64,000 nucleotides of DNA from Pterois miles (GCA_947000775.1 CAMQGK010000110.1:24726501-24790500), one strand, 5' to 3'; positions 52,601 through 63,567 are shown, counted from the first letter of the stretch. The notes: generated from the letters alone by a model not told the origin. Translations and numbers: made by a program.

Positions 52601-54203
52601 TTAACCAAGTAATCGTGTTCCAACCTGTCAGTATTATTATGTAAATGTCCCCTTTAACTAGATACAATTAGGCCCGTCTGCTTGCCTCAGTACGACTATG
52701 ATCTTCCAGGAGGTACACAGTGCTGGATCTCTGGATGGGGATACACACAGCCTGATGGTGGTAAGATGCTACTGCACTAAAACCAATTTATCTACTGCAA
52801 GTCTCATTCACACATAATGACAGAGTGTAAAAAGTGAATTGACAAAGCAGCACTAAATGTGTGTCTTCTCGCTCAGTTCACTCACCTGACACCCTGAAAG
52901 AGGCACCAGTTCCCATAATAAGCACAAAGAAATGTAACAGCTCCTGCATGTACAATGGAGAGATTACGCCACGGATGCTTTGTGCTGGATACACAGAAGG
53001 AAAAGTGGATGCATGTCAGGTCAGATGCATGTTCTGAACGCTGCCTTGTGGAGGCCTTTTAAAGATCAATCCTCTCTCATGTGGTTTGTTTACAGTGAAA
53101 CGCCGGCATAATGAAGGCTGGGTGAGTCTGTGATGAAGTGTGTGTGTCTACCTCCTCAGGGAGACAGTGGAGGTCCTCTGGTTTGCCAGGATGAAAACGT
53201 GTGGAGGCTGGTAGGGGTCGTCAGCTGGGGGACAGGCTGTGCTGAGCCCAACCATCCAGGAGTTTACACCAAAGTGGCTGAATTCTTGGGCTGGATCTAC
53301 GACATGATTGAGGTAAACAGACTTTTTAGAAATTTTATGGTAGAAAGTGTTTATACAATACAGAGGCACAGCACTTTATTTGAATATTTCCATTTGATGC
53401 TACTTTATACGTCTACTCCACAACATTTCAGAGGAAAACATTTTTATTTTTACCTCACTACATTTACATTTTATAGATAACACTACTCACAAAACACATG
53501 ATAATCTTATAAAATATGATGCAGTATTTATTAGACTAGAGTAGAGCTGCAACTAATGATTACTTTCATTAGTGATTAATCTGCAGATTATTTCCATGAT
53601 TAATTGATTAGTCTAGAAAACCAGGGGAAAAACAGCAGAAAAATATCCCTTCACAATTACCCAAAGCCCAAGGTAACATCCTCAAAATACTTGTGTTGAC
53701 CAACCAGCGCTCCAAACCCCAAATATATTAAGTTTACCATCATATAAGACAAAGAAAAGCACCAAATCCTTTCATTTGAGATGCTGAAAACAGGAAATAT
53801 TTTCACATGAAAAATGACTTGAAAAGATTAATCAGTTATTATTGATTAAGAGAAAGAGAACAAAGTTACTGACTGATTTTCTTTTGATTGACTAACTGTA
53901 ATAGCTCTAGACTAGAGGATCCAACAGTATGTGAAATAGTTCAAATCAACTTTAAACATTAAAATGGTGCTTGCACAGGAAGGACTGGTTCAGTAATAAA
54001 GATATTTCAATAATGTAACACTGACAGGGGTCATCATGACTATTTTTAATTTTGATACTACATTGTGATGACAACTTGAATGCAGGATTTTCACTTAAAT
54101 ATTTTTACATTGCTATGTTTGCGTAAAAGCTGACTATATTTATTATTATAAGTGCACTTTTTACACTGCTAATAATGATGGTTTCTCTTTGCAGAATTAC
54201 TGA
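46705..54203 (+). CDS. tmprss5: Transmembrane serine protease 5 (spinesin)
   Basis: Type II membrane serine protease. Coding exons: 46705-46707, 47568-47706, 49312-49392, 49826-49939, 50297-50432, 50664-50777, 50872-50915, 51109-51271, 51420-51604, 52662-52760, 52877-53019, 53160-53312, 54195-54203. All have GT-AG borders and compatible phases and give 460 aa (human TMPRSS5 457). Order: cytoplasmic tail 1-50; transmembrane helix about 52-74; glycosylatable stem; SRCR-like region about 112-209 (GVNLTDI as in human); CECG-type linker with C212, which should tether the cleaved chains; activation site R220/IIGG; catalytic H261, D313, S410; D404 six residues before the serine, predicting trypsin-like cleavage after Lys/Arg. 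The family is expressed in the nervous system, with poorly known substrates. The start rests on an exon ending exactly in ATG (aaacATG|gtaaga) followed by AGT CTT, giving MSL as in human. The final exon encodes only Asn-Tyr-stop. The protein appears intact. Confidence 0.95.
47860..49223 (-). mobile_element. Degenerate Tc1-like transposon in tmprss5 intron 2
   Basis: The right terminus reads (minus strand) cagtcccctccaaaactgtt, a known start for fish Tc1-type elements, at 49,223. An inner part of the terminal repeat (tagatctgtt, then gatagcaccttttgt) occurs near 49,050-49,095 and, inverted, at 47,877-47,917. The outermost left repeat is missing or too diverged, so the left limit is approximate. 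The interior is a broken transposase gene. Confidence 0.82.
48050..48890 (-). pseudogene. Broken Tc1 transposase remnant
   Basis: Minus-strand sequence preserves the block around the second catalytic Asp, MQQDYDPKHS (about 48,275-48,245). Next, in another frame, comes LDWTSQPPD, then a stop codon and NPVEQHF, where intact proteins have SPDLNPIE. Frameshifts and stops occur throughout, so no functional product is expected. The upstream (N-terminal) part is only vaguely recognisable. Confidence 0.78.
49536..49646. repeat. (TA)n microsatellite
   Basis: About 110 bp of AT dinucleotides are interrupted by three cagt/ctcagt units, in tmprss5 intron 3. The open frame across it is meaningless low complexity. 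Length is likely polymorphic. Confidence 0.97.
49683..49795 (+). repeat. Possible fragment of the 53,543-type repeat
   Basis: A short stretch with tgaccaacagttcaaaactc and aaagatatttaatc resembles the interior of the dispersed family annotated at 53,543-53,910 (accaaccagcgctccaaacc). It is in an intron, and the assignment is tentative. Confidence 0.45.
53543..53910 (+). repeat. Interspersed repeat, copy 2
   Basis: This is the fullest copy of the family. It runs from agagctgcaactaatgatta to gactaactgtaatagctcta, with short inverted similarity between its two ends (tagagct...agctcta). Interior motifs are cacaattacccaaagcccaa, gtaacatcctcaaaa and cagcgctccaaaccccaaat. It lies in the last intron of tmprss5. 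It is non-coding and consistent with a short non-autonomous DNA element. Confidence 0.8.
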
Positions 54204-54461
54204 GGAGGGCCATGACACATCAAGCAGAGGATGCCACTGATATTACTGTTTGAGACGTTTGAATCATAGTTATTTTTACTTTTAATGTTCGTTATATATA
54301 TTGTACACATATAGACATACTGGAGACACCAAAATGCATTTTGTCGTTATATTTTTCATGTATTGAATATAAATTATGGCTCTTATAAAACTGTCCGGTG
54401 TGATTATTGCCCTGCAGTTCCTCCTTTCACCACCAGGTGGCTTCTGGTTTTCTCTCATCTA

Positions 54462-54475
54462 GTTTCCATAGCAAC
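54462..54475 (+). promoter_or_regulatory. X-box (RFX-binding motif) upstream of pih1d2
   Basis: The sequence gtttccatagcaac matches the X-box consensus RYYNYYATRRNRAC at every position and has the imperfect inverted symmetry of RFX sites. It lies about 196-209 bp upstream of the pih1d2 ATG, after the tmprss5 3' end. RFX factors activate ciliary genes through such sites, which fits a gene linked to ciliary dynein assembly. The motif is seen directly; its function is inferred. Confidence 0.7.
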
Positions 54476-54670
54476 TGCCAGCATTAGCTGAGCTAGTGTT
54501 AGCCGTAAAGTTGTGTGCGCTACTTGGACTTAAATTAACTAGTTCTTCATTTGTGCGTTTTACACTCGGAGCCTCTTTCGATAGCAGCATTCACTTATTA
54601 TACTGTAGACAAGCTGTTTTTCTAATTTTAGCGTTTACTCAAGTAGTAGAAGTAAGAAAGCCACCTGAAG

Positions 54671-56972
54671 ATGTCCTCCGCTGGCAGTACAGGGGATGTT
54701 TTACAGCAAGTCAACCAGTTTTGGGCCATCCTGGATGATCTTTGTCAAAATGACCCCGCAGCCTACCGCAGGTTCATTGAGAAACAGAAGAAGGAAGGAG
54801 CTGAATTCAGTGCACCGCCTGAACTCGACTCCTCTTTGTGCACTGAAGTAGTGGTAAGTTGGCTAAGTTAAGTCACGTCGGTGGCAGCAGCTTAAAAATA
54901 AATGGCAGGCTAACTAAAGCTAGTTAACTGTACTTCAGCTAACAAACCTGCACAGAAACATTTCACGTCAAAGGTAAACTCAGGTGTAACCGATCAAATT
55001 AATTATGGCCCCGTTCTAGTTAGTGTCACAGCCACTCCAGTGAGCCAGTGTGCACTAGACCAGGGCCCGACCAAACTAAATGGAACAGGCCATGATTAAC
55101 GTGATCAGCTACACCTGCAGTTGACGGGCCTGTTGTCTAGGTGAGTGAGCTCAGCTACAGGTATTACAGCAAATGATGTGACCCATCAGATTATGAGAGA
55201 GGGTAACAGTTTTCTTCTCCTCGATATCAAACCACACTGACGGCATTAAAAAGAAGGGTATGATAGGACACAAAATCTGATGGATCACAGACATAACACC
55301 AGGCACCTGGCACAAAAAGTGACATTCAGCCATTATTAATTACATTACCAGGTTACACCTTTTAGTCAGTTAATATGTCCACCACGACAATGGTCTATCA
55401 GGTTGAATTAAGTACTATCTACCTGTCTGTCTACTAGAGCTTCAATTAAAGATTATTTTAATTATTATTATTTATCTATTTATTTTTCTATTATTTTCTT
55501 GAACAAATAGTGAGAAAGGCCCATCATAAGCTCCCAAAACCTGCTGTAACACTTAGGAATGTATTGTTCTGTCCAACCTACTGTATAAAACCCCAAAAAT
55601 ATTCACTTTACTGTCACCAAAGAGTGAGAAATCCAAAAAAAAAAACATTATTCAGAGGCTGAAACCAATAATTATTTGCCATTTATGCTTAAAAGTGTTG
55701 GAGTGATCACTTAATTAACTAATCGCTTCAGCTCTACTGTTTACCCCGTAAAACAAAAGCTGCCACACCAGTGTGCATCTATAGTTTAGAGGCAGGGTGT
55801 GTTTTGACAGATGGCACATCTGTGTCCTCAACAGGAGCCCAAGAAAGGGTCGCTGTACATCAACATCTGCAGCTGGAAACGTGTGCCTTCACCTGAGGAT
55901 CACAGCAGGCCTTTACCTGTGTGTACAGGAAAACTGGAAACAGACACAAATGAAGGTCAAGGTAAAAGTCAGAGTTGTGCTACATCACAAGAATTGTTAT
56001 ATGATGTAAATAAGAAAACCAATAAATTGTTTTTTCCTTTCACAGGTCGGTACACTGTGTTGGATGTGGCATTAAACCCTGCAGTGCTACAGGAAAGTAA
56101 GAAAGACAAAACACAAGTGTATATGCTGGCTCTGAGCTTTGCCCAGCAGCATCATGGGATGAGGCTATCTCAGCAGTACACTGTCGTCAGCTGGAGCCCA
56201 AAAAGTAGCCCTGAAGACTTGCACCGTCGGCTTGGATTTAGGCAGTGGGCTAACACCTCCAGACAACCAGACACAGGTTAAGCAATAAGTCCTATACCCC
56301 AATAAGCTGCTACAAGCCCTTTATGATGGAGCTATTTTCCTGTGCTGCTGCAGGTGTATCATCTTTCATCCTCCATCTTTCAGTTTCTAATCCATCGTGT
56401 TCCTTTTCTTACAGCCAGTCAGACCCCAGCTGCCCTCCTGCAGCAGATCTCCTCTCTACGCTCAGAGAAACAACACCCGGACCCGGCAGCCCAAATTATC
56501 TCCAGACCTGCAGAGCACAAAAAGAAGGATTTGATCCAGGTCATCTCCACTACATATGTGCAGCCTCAGGAGCCAGAGTACCAACTCGAGGTGAAGACTG
56601 ATACAATAGGAGTTGCTCGCAGCATGGAGCTGACGGTGGAGCTGCCGAAGGTTTGCTCCATGTCAGAGTGCCAGCTGAGAATCTCCAAGGTTAGCGGCTA
56701 CACATACCTTGAACAGTTATAATGAACCACTTTAGAACCCAATGTGTCAGTGCGTAGTTGGATGTCATAAAAAATACATAATAGGCCTCTTTCTATGTTT
56801 GTGAGTCAAACACTGCTAAGTGTATTTTTCTCCACAGGATGATGTCTTACTGGAGGTGGAGGACATTTACCACTTGCTTTTGGAATTCCCCAAAACTGTG
56901 GCTGAAGACACGGCGTGTGCCATTTTTAACAAGAAGAAACGAAGGCTAACTTTGAGAGTGGATGTTTTCTGA
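54671..56972 (+). CDS. pih1d2: PIH1 domain-containing protein 2
   Basis: PIH-family protein, a cytoplasmic co-chaperone group working with HSP90/HSP70 and, for several members, with preassembly of ciliary axonemal dyneins. Exons: 54671-54853, 55835-55961, 56046-56276, 56415-56689, 56838-56972, all GT-AG with matching phases, total 316 aa (human 315). The N-terminal LLDDL-type segment is seen as QFWAILDDLCQNDP (residues 17-30). The PIH1 domain core follows: LYINICSW, then VP, PLPV and YTVLDVALNPAVL. The C-terminal CS-like beta domain covers about residues 225-316 (VELPKVCSM, IYHLLLEFP, RRLTLRVDVF). The ATG at 54,671 is chosen because it gives the family N-terminus directly. It sits only about 470 bp after the tmprss5 stop, in the same direction, and converges with dixdc1. 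No breaks are seen. Confidence 0.96.
55436..55737 (+). repeat. Interspersed repeat, copy 3
   Basis: This lies in pih1d2 intron 1. It begins tagagcttcaattaaagatt and ends aactaatcgcttcagctcta, again with inverted ends. Interior similarity to the copies at 44,821 and 53,543 is recognisable (agaaaggcccatcataagct cccaaaacc, atattcactttactgtcacc). It is more diverged than copy 2. Confidence 0.75.
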
Positions 56973-56998
56973 GAATTTGCCTTCATGAAAAAACAAAC

Positions 56999-57300
56999 GG
57001 TGGTGCAGTGGTTAGCGCTGTCACCTCACAGCAAGAGGGTCACAGGTTTGAATCCGGCTTGGGGCCCTTCTGTGTGGAGTTTGCATGTTCTCCCCATGTT
57101 AGTGTTGTTTTTTTTTCCGGCTTCTTCCTACAGTCCAAAGACATGCAGGTTAACTGCTGACTCTAAATTACCCGTAGGTGTGAATGTGAGCGTGAATGGT
57201 TGTTTGTCTCTATGTGCCCTGCGATGAACCAGCGACCTGTCGATGGTGTACCCCGCCTTTGCCCAATGCCAGCTGGGATCGGCTACAGCATTGGAGATGG
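56999..57300 (+). repeat. tRNA-derived SINE-like element
   Basis: It begins ggtggtgcagtggttagcgc. A pol III A-box-like tggttagcgctg (57,009-57,020) and a near-perfect B box ggtttgaatcc (57,045-57,055) lie 24 bp apart, as in a tRNA head. The body (gtggagtttgcatgttctcc, caaagacatgcaggttaact, gaaccagcgacctgtcg) is a repeat body common in teleosts. It lies just 3' of the pih1d2 stop codon, so it may be transcribed in that gene's 3' untranslated region. It is not a functional tRNA. Confidence 0.8.
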
Positions 57301-57772
57301 ACAGATGAAAAAACAAATGAGCACAGAGGTGATCAGCTGTGCTGGGAATGGGCTGAAGAATCTGAGAAGCTGTTGCACTGAGAATACCTCTAAGTAAGTA
57401 ACGAAAACGAACTCAAACACTGCTATGCAATCTGAAAAGCCTTGTGAACACAGTATTGCTCATGCTCTGCTTCAAAACTTCAGCTAACAAACAATAAACA
57501 GCTCCCCTGTAAACTGATCCCACATCCAAAACAATGTTTTTACTGAAACAAATGTCACCGTATCCCTTTGTGGTGCGTGGGTTGATCTGCAGCAGCAAAT
57601 GTAATTCATAACCCCCAAAAATGAATTGACTTTAATAACAATTTGCGTGTTTTGTTTAATAATGTGTGGGTGCATGAGTGGAGGTGTATAATGGCTAGGA
57701 GCTGGTGTACGGTGTCATTACCTTATGCCCGGGGAATAATTGACAACAAAATGATCCATGCAATAATTCATG

Positions 57773-57778
57773 TTTATT
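57773..57778 (-). terminator. Polyadenylation signal, probable end of dixdc1
   Basis: A canonical aataaa on the minus strand, about 450 bp beyond the dixdc1 stop codon. It is the first clear canonical signal downstream and would define a 3' untranslated region of about 58,229-57,755. A plus-strand aataaa at 57,493-57,498 could serve pih1d2. The 3' ends are inferred only. Confidence 0.5.
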
Positions 57779-58229
57779 AAAACATCAAAATTGATGCAGA
57801 ACAACAACATCACTATTTGGCAATCTGGAACTTGTGGAAAATGTCAGTTAACACTTTGATTTTGAGGTTTGCATACTATGCACTGATTACAGCTTTTTAG
57901 AGCACAGCTTATAGTTTGAAGCTTTCAGTTTCAAGTATCATATTACTGACCATCAATTGGTATTTCACATATTAATTTATGAGCTGCAAACAATGTCTAA
58001 TATCCATTCCTTCAAAAATAAAATAAAATGGTCCCCAAATGTCAAAGTCAAATTCTTCATATGAAACATTCACTTTTAAAACATGGTTTTGTATCGACAT
58101 AGTGTTACATCCATTGGTCCCAGTTAGCTGTATTATTTTCTCTATTATGGCATCGCGAGTATTTTCAGGGAAATCCTGGTCCAGTGGGAACAACTGAGGT
58201 TTGTAGTGGTGATCTGTGACTTTTGGGCT

Positions 58230-61200
58230 CTACCTCCTCTCTCCGTGGTCCTCCTCCACCCACGCCACAATCTTCCCCTCCCAGCCAGGCACAACTGCTC
58301 CATCCTGGAATACCTGAACAGCCAACATCCAGCATTTACATATCTAAGAACCACTCACATCTACAACGTACAAAGGTTTGGATAGAAAGTGAAACTGACT
58401 ACTCAGTCCTCCTCCAGTGTTTTGAAGTATAGCACAGCCACGGCTATTATTAGCATATCTTACTCTATAACTGCCGTTTTAATATTCGCCTGCTGAAGTG
58501 ATGATGTGAAAAGAAGTAGGGGCTATAATTTCACTCCCACGCCTACCTCCTCTTTCACTGTGCCGAACTCTGGGTCGAGGGCCTTGAAGTGGTATCTGAA
58601 GCTGCCTTGTCTGTCCACAGCAGCCTTGAAGTCCCGCAGTGTCACCTCACCCAGCCTGTATAAGAGCATACTGTCAGTCATGATCTATGTACACAAACAC
58701 CCACGTAGACATTTCTAGAATAAACATTTAACCAGCACAGATACTGAAGAATCGACAGCATTCAAAAATTCTTCAGGCCCTGTCACTGTTTTGACATTAT
58801 GTTATGTTGCAGCCTTATGCTCATTTAAAGTATTTTTCCCCTCATCAATCTGCACTCAATACACCATAATGACAAAGTGGAAACAATTTTATAATTTTTT
58901 TCACATTTATTAAAAAGGAAAAACTGAAATATTACATTGACTTAAGTATTCAGACCCTTTGCTATGACATTTGAAATTTAGCTCAGGTGCCTCCTATTTC
59001 CCATGATCATCTTTAAGATGTTTCTCCACCTTGACTGGAGTCCATCTGCCTCTCTGGAGAGGCCTGAAAATGTCTGTCCACCGACGGTCCCCATCCAACC
59101 TGACAGAGCTTGAGAGGATCTGCAGAGAAGAACGGCAGAAAATCCCCAAATCCAGGTGTGCAAAGCTTGTCGCATCATACCCAAGAAGACTGGATGCTGT
59201 AATCGCTGCCAGAGGTGCTTCTACTAAGTACTGAGTAAAAGGTCTGAATACTGAAGTCAGTGTGATTTTTCAGTTTTTCCTTTTTAATAAGTTTGCAAAA
59301 ATTTATAAAATTCTGTTTTTGCTTTGTCATTATAGTACATTAAGTATAGAAAGTATAGAAAACACCACTTTTTGCTAAAAATTCATGCATGCTACAACGA
59401 GGGAAAAACAATAACACTGTTACATAAAGTGTTTTTGTCTTCACCTCTTTGGGATGTTAATCAGAAACGGCGTGAGCGAGCGATCAGTGAAGTAGAGCAC
59501 TTTAGTGGAGATGGCAGTGTCCAGTCCCGGGCTGCTGTGTGAGTGCGCCATTTCTGCAAATAATCACAAAAACAACAAATAATGTTTTTCACAACCACGG
59601 CGTAAAACAGCTCTAGCCTTACAGCTAGTAATGCCCTCAACATACGTAGCAGCGTAATGGCACGGCATAATTTGATTTAAAAGCCGGAGTTGAGATGTTG
59701 CAGAGGATGATAAATCCTAAACAAAACAACAAGGATTTTGTTTGTCTCACTTGAGCTCTGTGGCCAGGAGTCACGGTCTGTCGAGTTGGCTCTGCGTCCC
59801 GGTGATTTAAATTCCTCCTATAAGAGAAAACCCATTACTCATGGTAAACAGTTGAATGTCATTTGTTGTTGACTCACTCATCAGGTGACAGATGTGTTGC
59901 TACTTTTTAAAGATTTACCCTGAAAGAGAGAGAGAGAGAGAGAATTCGTACCCCTCTGTCCTGTCTGCGCTGGCTGTCCAAAGTGTGTAATCGGTCCATG
60001 AGACTGGCCACGCCCTGCTCCAGGGTGTCCAGGGTGTGATGTTGGGGGTCATGGCCAGAGAAGCTGTCCCTCAAGCTCCGCAGTGCCTCCCTGACCAGCT
60101 GCAGCTCTTCCCCCTGTGACAAACAGCTTCTATAAATGTAGTCTTGTTTTTCATAATAGAAAGCAAGAAGTATGGAAGCCCATTCCTCCCCAAAAAAGAA
60201 AAAAAAAATCCATAAAAAGTTAGGTTTGATCAAATAAATATAGTCACAGTAGGTCAGAATCATGGGACAGTAAAATCAGATTAACTAATTCAAAGTTATA
60301 ATACCCGGTTAAATGTTTAAATAAATAAATAATTTAATAAATTCAGTCCCTTATTTCTTTAACGCATTAACGCAACACAACTTGTGATTTTTAGGATGCA
60401 GCAGACCAAGTTTTAAAGCTGAGTATCAGAGCTAGAGAGCGATGCTGGAATCACATGAAACTAGAAACCTTAATGGATCCATTAGTACCAACCGTGTCTA
60501 CTAGCTTGCTGTGAAGGAGGCCAAATAACGCTCAAACTTTACGCTTAATTTTGGCAGAGAAAAAGTGGCATAGCCATTTTCAAAGGGCCACTTGACCTGT
60601 AAATGGGTTCTGTGGGTACCCACGAGTCTCCCCTTTACAGACACGCCCACTTTATGATAATCACATGCAGTCTGGATCAAGTCATAGTCAAGTCAGCACA
60701 CTGACACACTAACAGCTGTTGTTACCTGTTGGGCTGCAGTTTACCATGTTATGATTTGAGCATATTTTTTATGCTAAATGCAGAACCTGTGAGGGTTTCT
60801 GGACAATATTTGTCATTGTTTTTTGTTGTTTATTGATTTCCAAACATACATATGTGCATACTTTTGTAAAAAGCAGCATATTTGTATACTCCCATGTTGA
60901 TAAGAGTATTAAATACTTAAATACTACAGATATGTCTTTAAGGTACATTTTGAACAGATACAAAAAAGATACAAAATGTGTGATTACTTTGTGATTAACA
61001 ATTAAAAACAAGATTTGACTTATTATCTCCTAATTTTGACCTAGTACTTGTTTTAATATAGCATCTCATAATTTTGAATAAGTAAACATTTTGACTTATT
61101 TAATTTTATCATATTGAATTTTTCATCTGCTTTTTTCTGTTACTACCAGAAATGAGCTTCAAAACAATGATCCATCAACACTGGCACAATAAACAGCAAT

Positions 61201-63567
61201 TGATAGAAGAAGAAGAAGAAGAAGATAGTCCTTTATTAGTCCCGCTAGGGGAAATTCAATTTTTTTCACTCTGTTAACTAATACACACACATGCACAAAC
61301 AGGTCCATATACATGCAACAATTGGAGAGATGTCAGAGTGAGGGGGCTGCTCCTGACAAGCGCCCCGAGCAGTTGGGGGTTTGGTGCCTTGCTCAGTGGC
61401 ACCTCGGCAGTGCCCAAGAGGTAAACTGGCACCTCTCCAGCTACCAGTTCACACTCAGTTTTTGGTCCATGTCGGGACTTGAACCGGTGACCCTCCGGTT
61501 CCCAAGCCAACTCCCTACAGACTGAGCTACTGCCGCCCCCATAGCACTGATGCAAACACAAAAGCATACCCACCGGTGCACTGTGCAGGAATACTGCAGG
61601 AGATGTCGAAGCCACAGAGTTACTGTAACCACCGCTTTCACTCCTGAAAGACTGCAAGAGAGACAATAATAAACAAAGCTAGACAAGGCTGGCTGATTTT
61701 CATCTTTTAAAAGGAAGAGGCTGGTGATTTTCTATAATTATTATGTTCAACAAATGCCATGAAAAGAATAAAATCCGACCAGTGTTGCAAAAGCCTGATA
61801 TACCTTAATCCTCTGTGCTCACTGTTGTGCATAAATGACTGTTGCTTCATTGCAGTAAATACTCACCAAAAGTGTATTAACACACAGCTGAAAATAGTCC
61901 CCAACAAATACACTATTTGTTATTTTATTTAAGAACTGAGGAGCTGAGCAAGACATTGTTGGCTATGATCTTTTCTTGGGATTTGTCTATAATAACAAAA
62001 ATACAGAATGAAGCATTTAAAGCTCTTAGTAAAAGATACGTTAATTAATTTGTTCAAATTTGATTTTTTTTCTTGGTTCATTTTTTTGACTTTTTTACTA
62101 TTATTTCTTGAATTTTACCTTTATTATTCTGATTCACTTGATTTACATTTAACGTCAGAATTTGTTGGTTTTAATTTGCTGCCTTGGTTCATAAATAAAT
62201 ATCATTATTATATATGTCATTTACATCCAAACATATATTGTTGAAACACCTAACAGGTATCATGATCCCTACCCGTCCGAGGCTGACTTCATGTGCTTTA
62301 TGTTGAGCTTCATCGAGCTTTTGCTGCTGTTGCTGCAGTATTCTGTCCTTCCTCCCGAGCTGCTGCTAGTGTGACAAGAAAAAATGGATCAGTACGTATA
62401 TATATAAAGGTTCATCTTATCTTATCTTATCTTATTCATGTGTATGTATCCAAAGAATGTATTGAAGTGTAATCAATAAAAGACATTACCTCATATTCAC
62501 CAAGTAATTTGTTCCGTTCGCTCAACTTGCATTTGAGCTCTACCTGCAAACAGATACACCAGCATGATATAGCAGTGTTACATTGCTCGCTGCATCCACA
62601 AGTCAAGAAAGTGAACTATTTTATTGTGTCAAACGGAAATCATCACTTGTCTCACATTTTCCCCTTCCAGCTGATCTTTGGCCATGTTGCACCTCAGTAG
62701 TTCCTGCTTTAGCTGCAGCACAGCATCCTCCTGCACTGCCAGGCGCTGCTGCAGAGCATCCTAATGAGAAAGAGGGGGAGATCAAAGAAACGTCCGGGGA
62801 GGACCTGAATACAGATATACTGCATCCACCTGCCTCGTCGACAACTTACACCATCCTCTAAACTTTATTATCTTTATAAAGAAATGAAAAACTATATAGT
62901 GTATGTGATAGAAGCTGCAGGATCATCAGTTTTGGACAGCACAAAAGTGGAAGAGATTGAATTATATCCTTTAATACATTTTAATTCGCACACAAAGGAC
63001 AAAATTTCAGTAAGAGGTTTACCTTGATGGCCTGAAGGTGGCGTGCCTCCTGCTTGTTTCTCAGGAGTTCCCTCTGAGAGCCAAATAAATGAACAGAGGC
63101 ATTAGAGAAAAGGGATTCTTTGCTTGTAAGGGAGCTCATCTATATTAAACCTAATTGCATTTACTAACTGTACCTTGAGATCAAGAGCTTCCTCCATGCT
63201 TTGGTCCAGACGACTGCGGATTAGAACCTTCAAAGGGAGAGGGTATGAGCAGCGTAATTAGAGGATGGAACAATGTCAGAACGTGTGAGGAGGCAGTGGA
63301 TGGCTGCATGTCAGCGGGCTAGCAGATCAGAGAGATTCAATTGTGCTCTACAGTAGCCGCTCTCGAGTCGAGCGATGGCTGCGAATACCATCACAACAGA
63401 AGGGCTGACACTGACACTTCACACAGAGTGGCGAGCAAGTGTTGGTTTCTCGAGTTAGCAGAGAGAGGGCACTGTACCAGCTGCTGTTCGGCGTTGGCCC
63501 GGTTGTCTCCGAAGCTAACTGATCCATCCTGGTCCTCCTCGGGGAGGGCGCCATGGAGCAGCAACGC
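58230..63567 (-). CDS. dixdc1: DIX domain-containing protein 1 (C-terminal part)
   Basis: Homologue of DIXDC1/Ccd1, a positive regulator of Wnt signalling that polymerises through its DIX domain with Dishevelled and Axin; long forms also bind actin. Exons in order of translation: 63567-63478, 63227-63174, 63073-63023, 62760-62656, 62543-62490, 62365-62273, 61651-61574, 60113-59952, 59817-59751, 59553-59445, 58655-58547, 58313-58230. All keep frame and give 351 residues. The first half is charged coiled coil (RKDRILQQQQQKLDEA). The exon at 60,113 has LQLVREALRSLRDSFSGHDP, matching the family. The last three exons encode the DIX domain (TKVLYFTDRSLTPF, DFKAAVDRQG, YHFKALDPEFGTVKEE, VPGWEGKIVAWVEEDHGE). 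Human protein is 683 aa, so the N-terminal calponin-homology part lies beyond the right edge. An in-frame ATG at 59,551 could start a short form. No lesions seen. Confidence 0.95.
58755..59350 (+). mobile_element. Internally deleted Tc1-like element in dixdc1 intron
   Basis: Terminal inverted repeats are visible: left at 58,862-58,960 (ataatgacaaagtgg through gtattcagacc) matches the reverse complement of 59,243-59,340 (ggtctgaatac through gctttgtcattat). The left repeat extends outward to about 58,755 (cagcattcaaaaattcttca), whereas the right side loses similarity after about 59,350, so that end is truncated. Only the tail of the transposase gene remains inside. It is non-autonomous. Confidence 0.85.
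59100..59234 (+). pseudogene. C-terminal transposase remnant
   Basis: An open stretch encodes LTELERICREERQKIPKSRC and then YPRRLDAVIAARGASTKY-stop, recognisable as the C-terminal end of a Tc1-family transposase. The DNA-binding and catalytic regions are deleted, so this is a relic. Confidence 0.82.
59925..59942. repeat. (GA)n microsatellite
   Basis: A short GA dinucleotide run lies about 10 bp from the splice donor of the dixdc1 exon at 60,113-59,952. On the transcript this is a CU-rich tract just downstream of the donor. Confidence 0.9.
60345..61010 (+). repeat. Long interspersed repeat copy in dixdc1 intron
   Basis: Motifs ctttaacgcattaacgcaac, gggtacccacgagtctcccc, tttacagacacgcccacttt atgataatcacatgcag and ggtttctggacaatatttgt mark a dispersed non-coding repeat common in fish genomes. 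Another copy begins at the extreme right of the window (agggctgtcaaagtgat). Both ends here look trimmed. Class not determined. Confidence 0.75.
61204..61541 (-). repeat. Full-length tRNA-derived SINE
   Basis: On the minus strand it begins gggggcggcagtagctcagt. It has a pol III A box tagctcagtctg (61,529-61,518) and a B box ggttcaagtcc (61,485-61,475) spaced as in tRNA genes, then a non-tRNA body and a TTC-repeat tail (GAA repeats at 61,207-61,224 on the plus strand). The same body occurs 5'-truncated at 43,397-43,604. It lies in a dixdc1 intron, in the same orientation as the gene, within about 40 bp of the exon at 61,574. Confidence 0.88.
62413..62437. repeat. (CTTAT)n microsatellite
   Basis: About four copies of cttat, in the dixdc1 intron between the exons at 62,365 and 62,490. 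Confidence 0.85.

Noticed and set aside
61475..61529. tRNA gene on the minus strand
   Set aside because: A and B boxes are present, but the sequence continues into a SINE body and does not fold as a complete tRNA; it is a SINE head.
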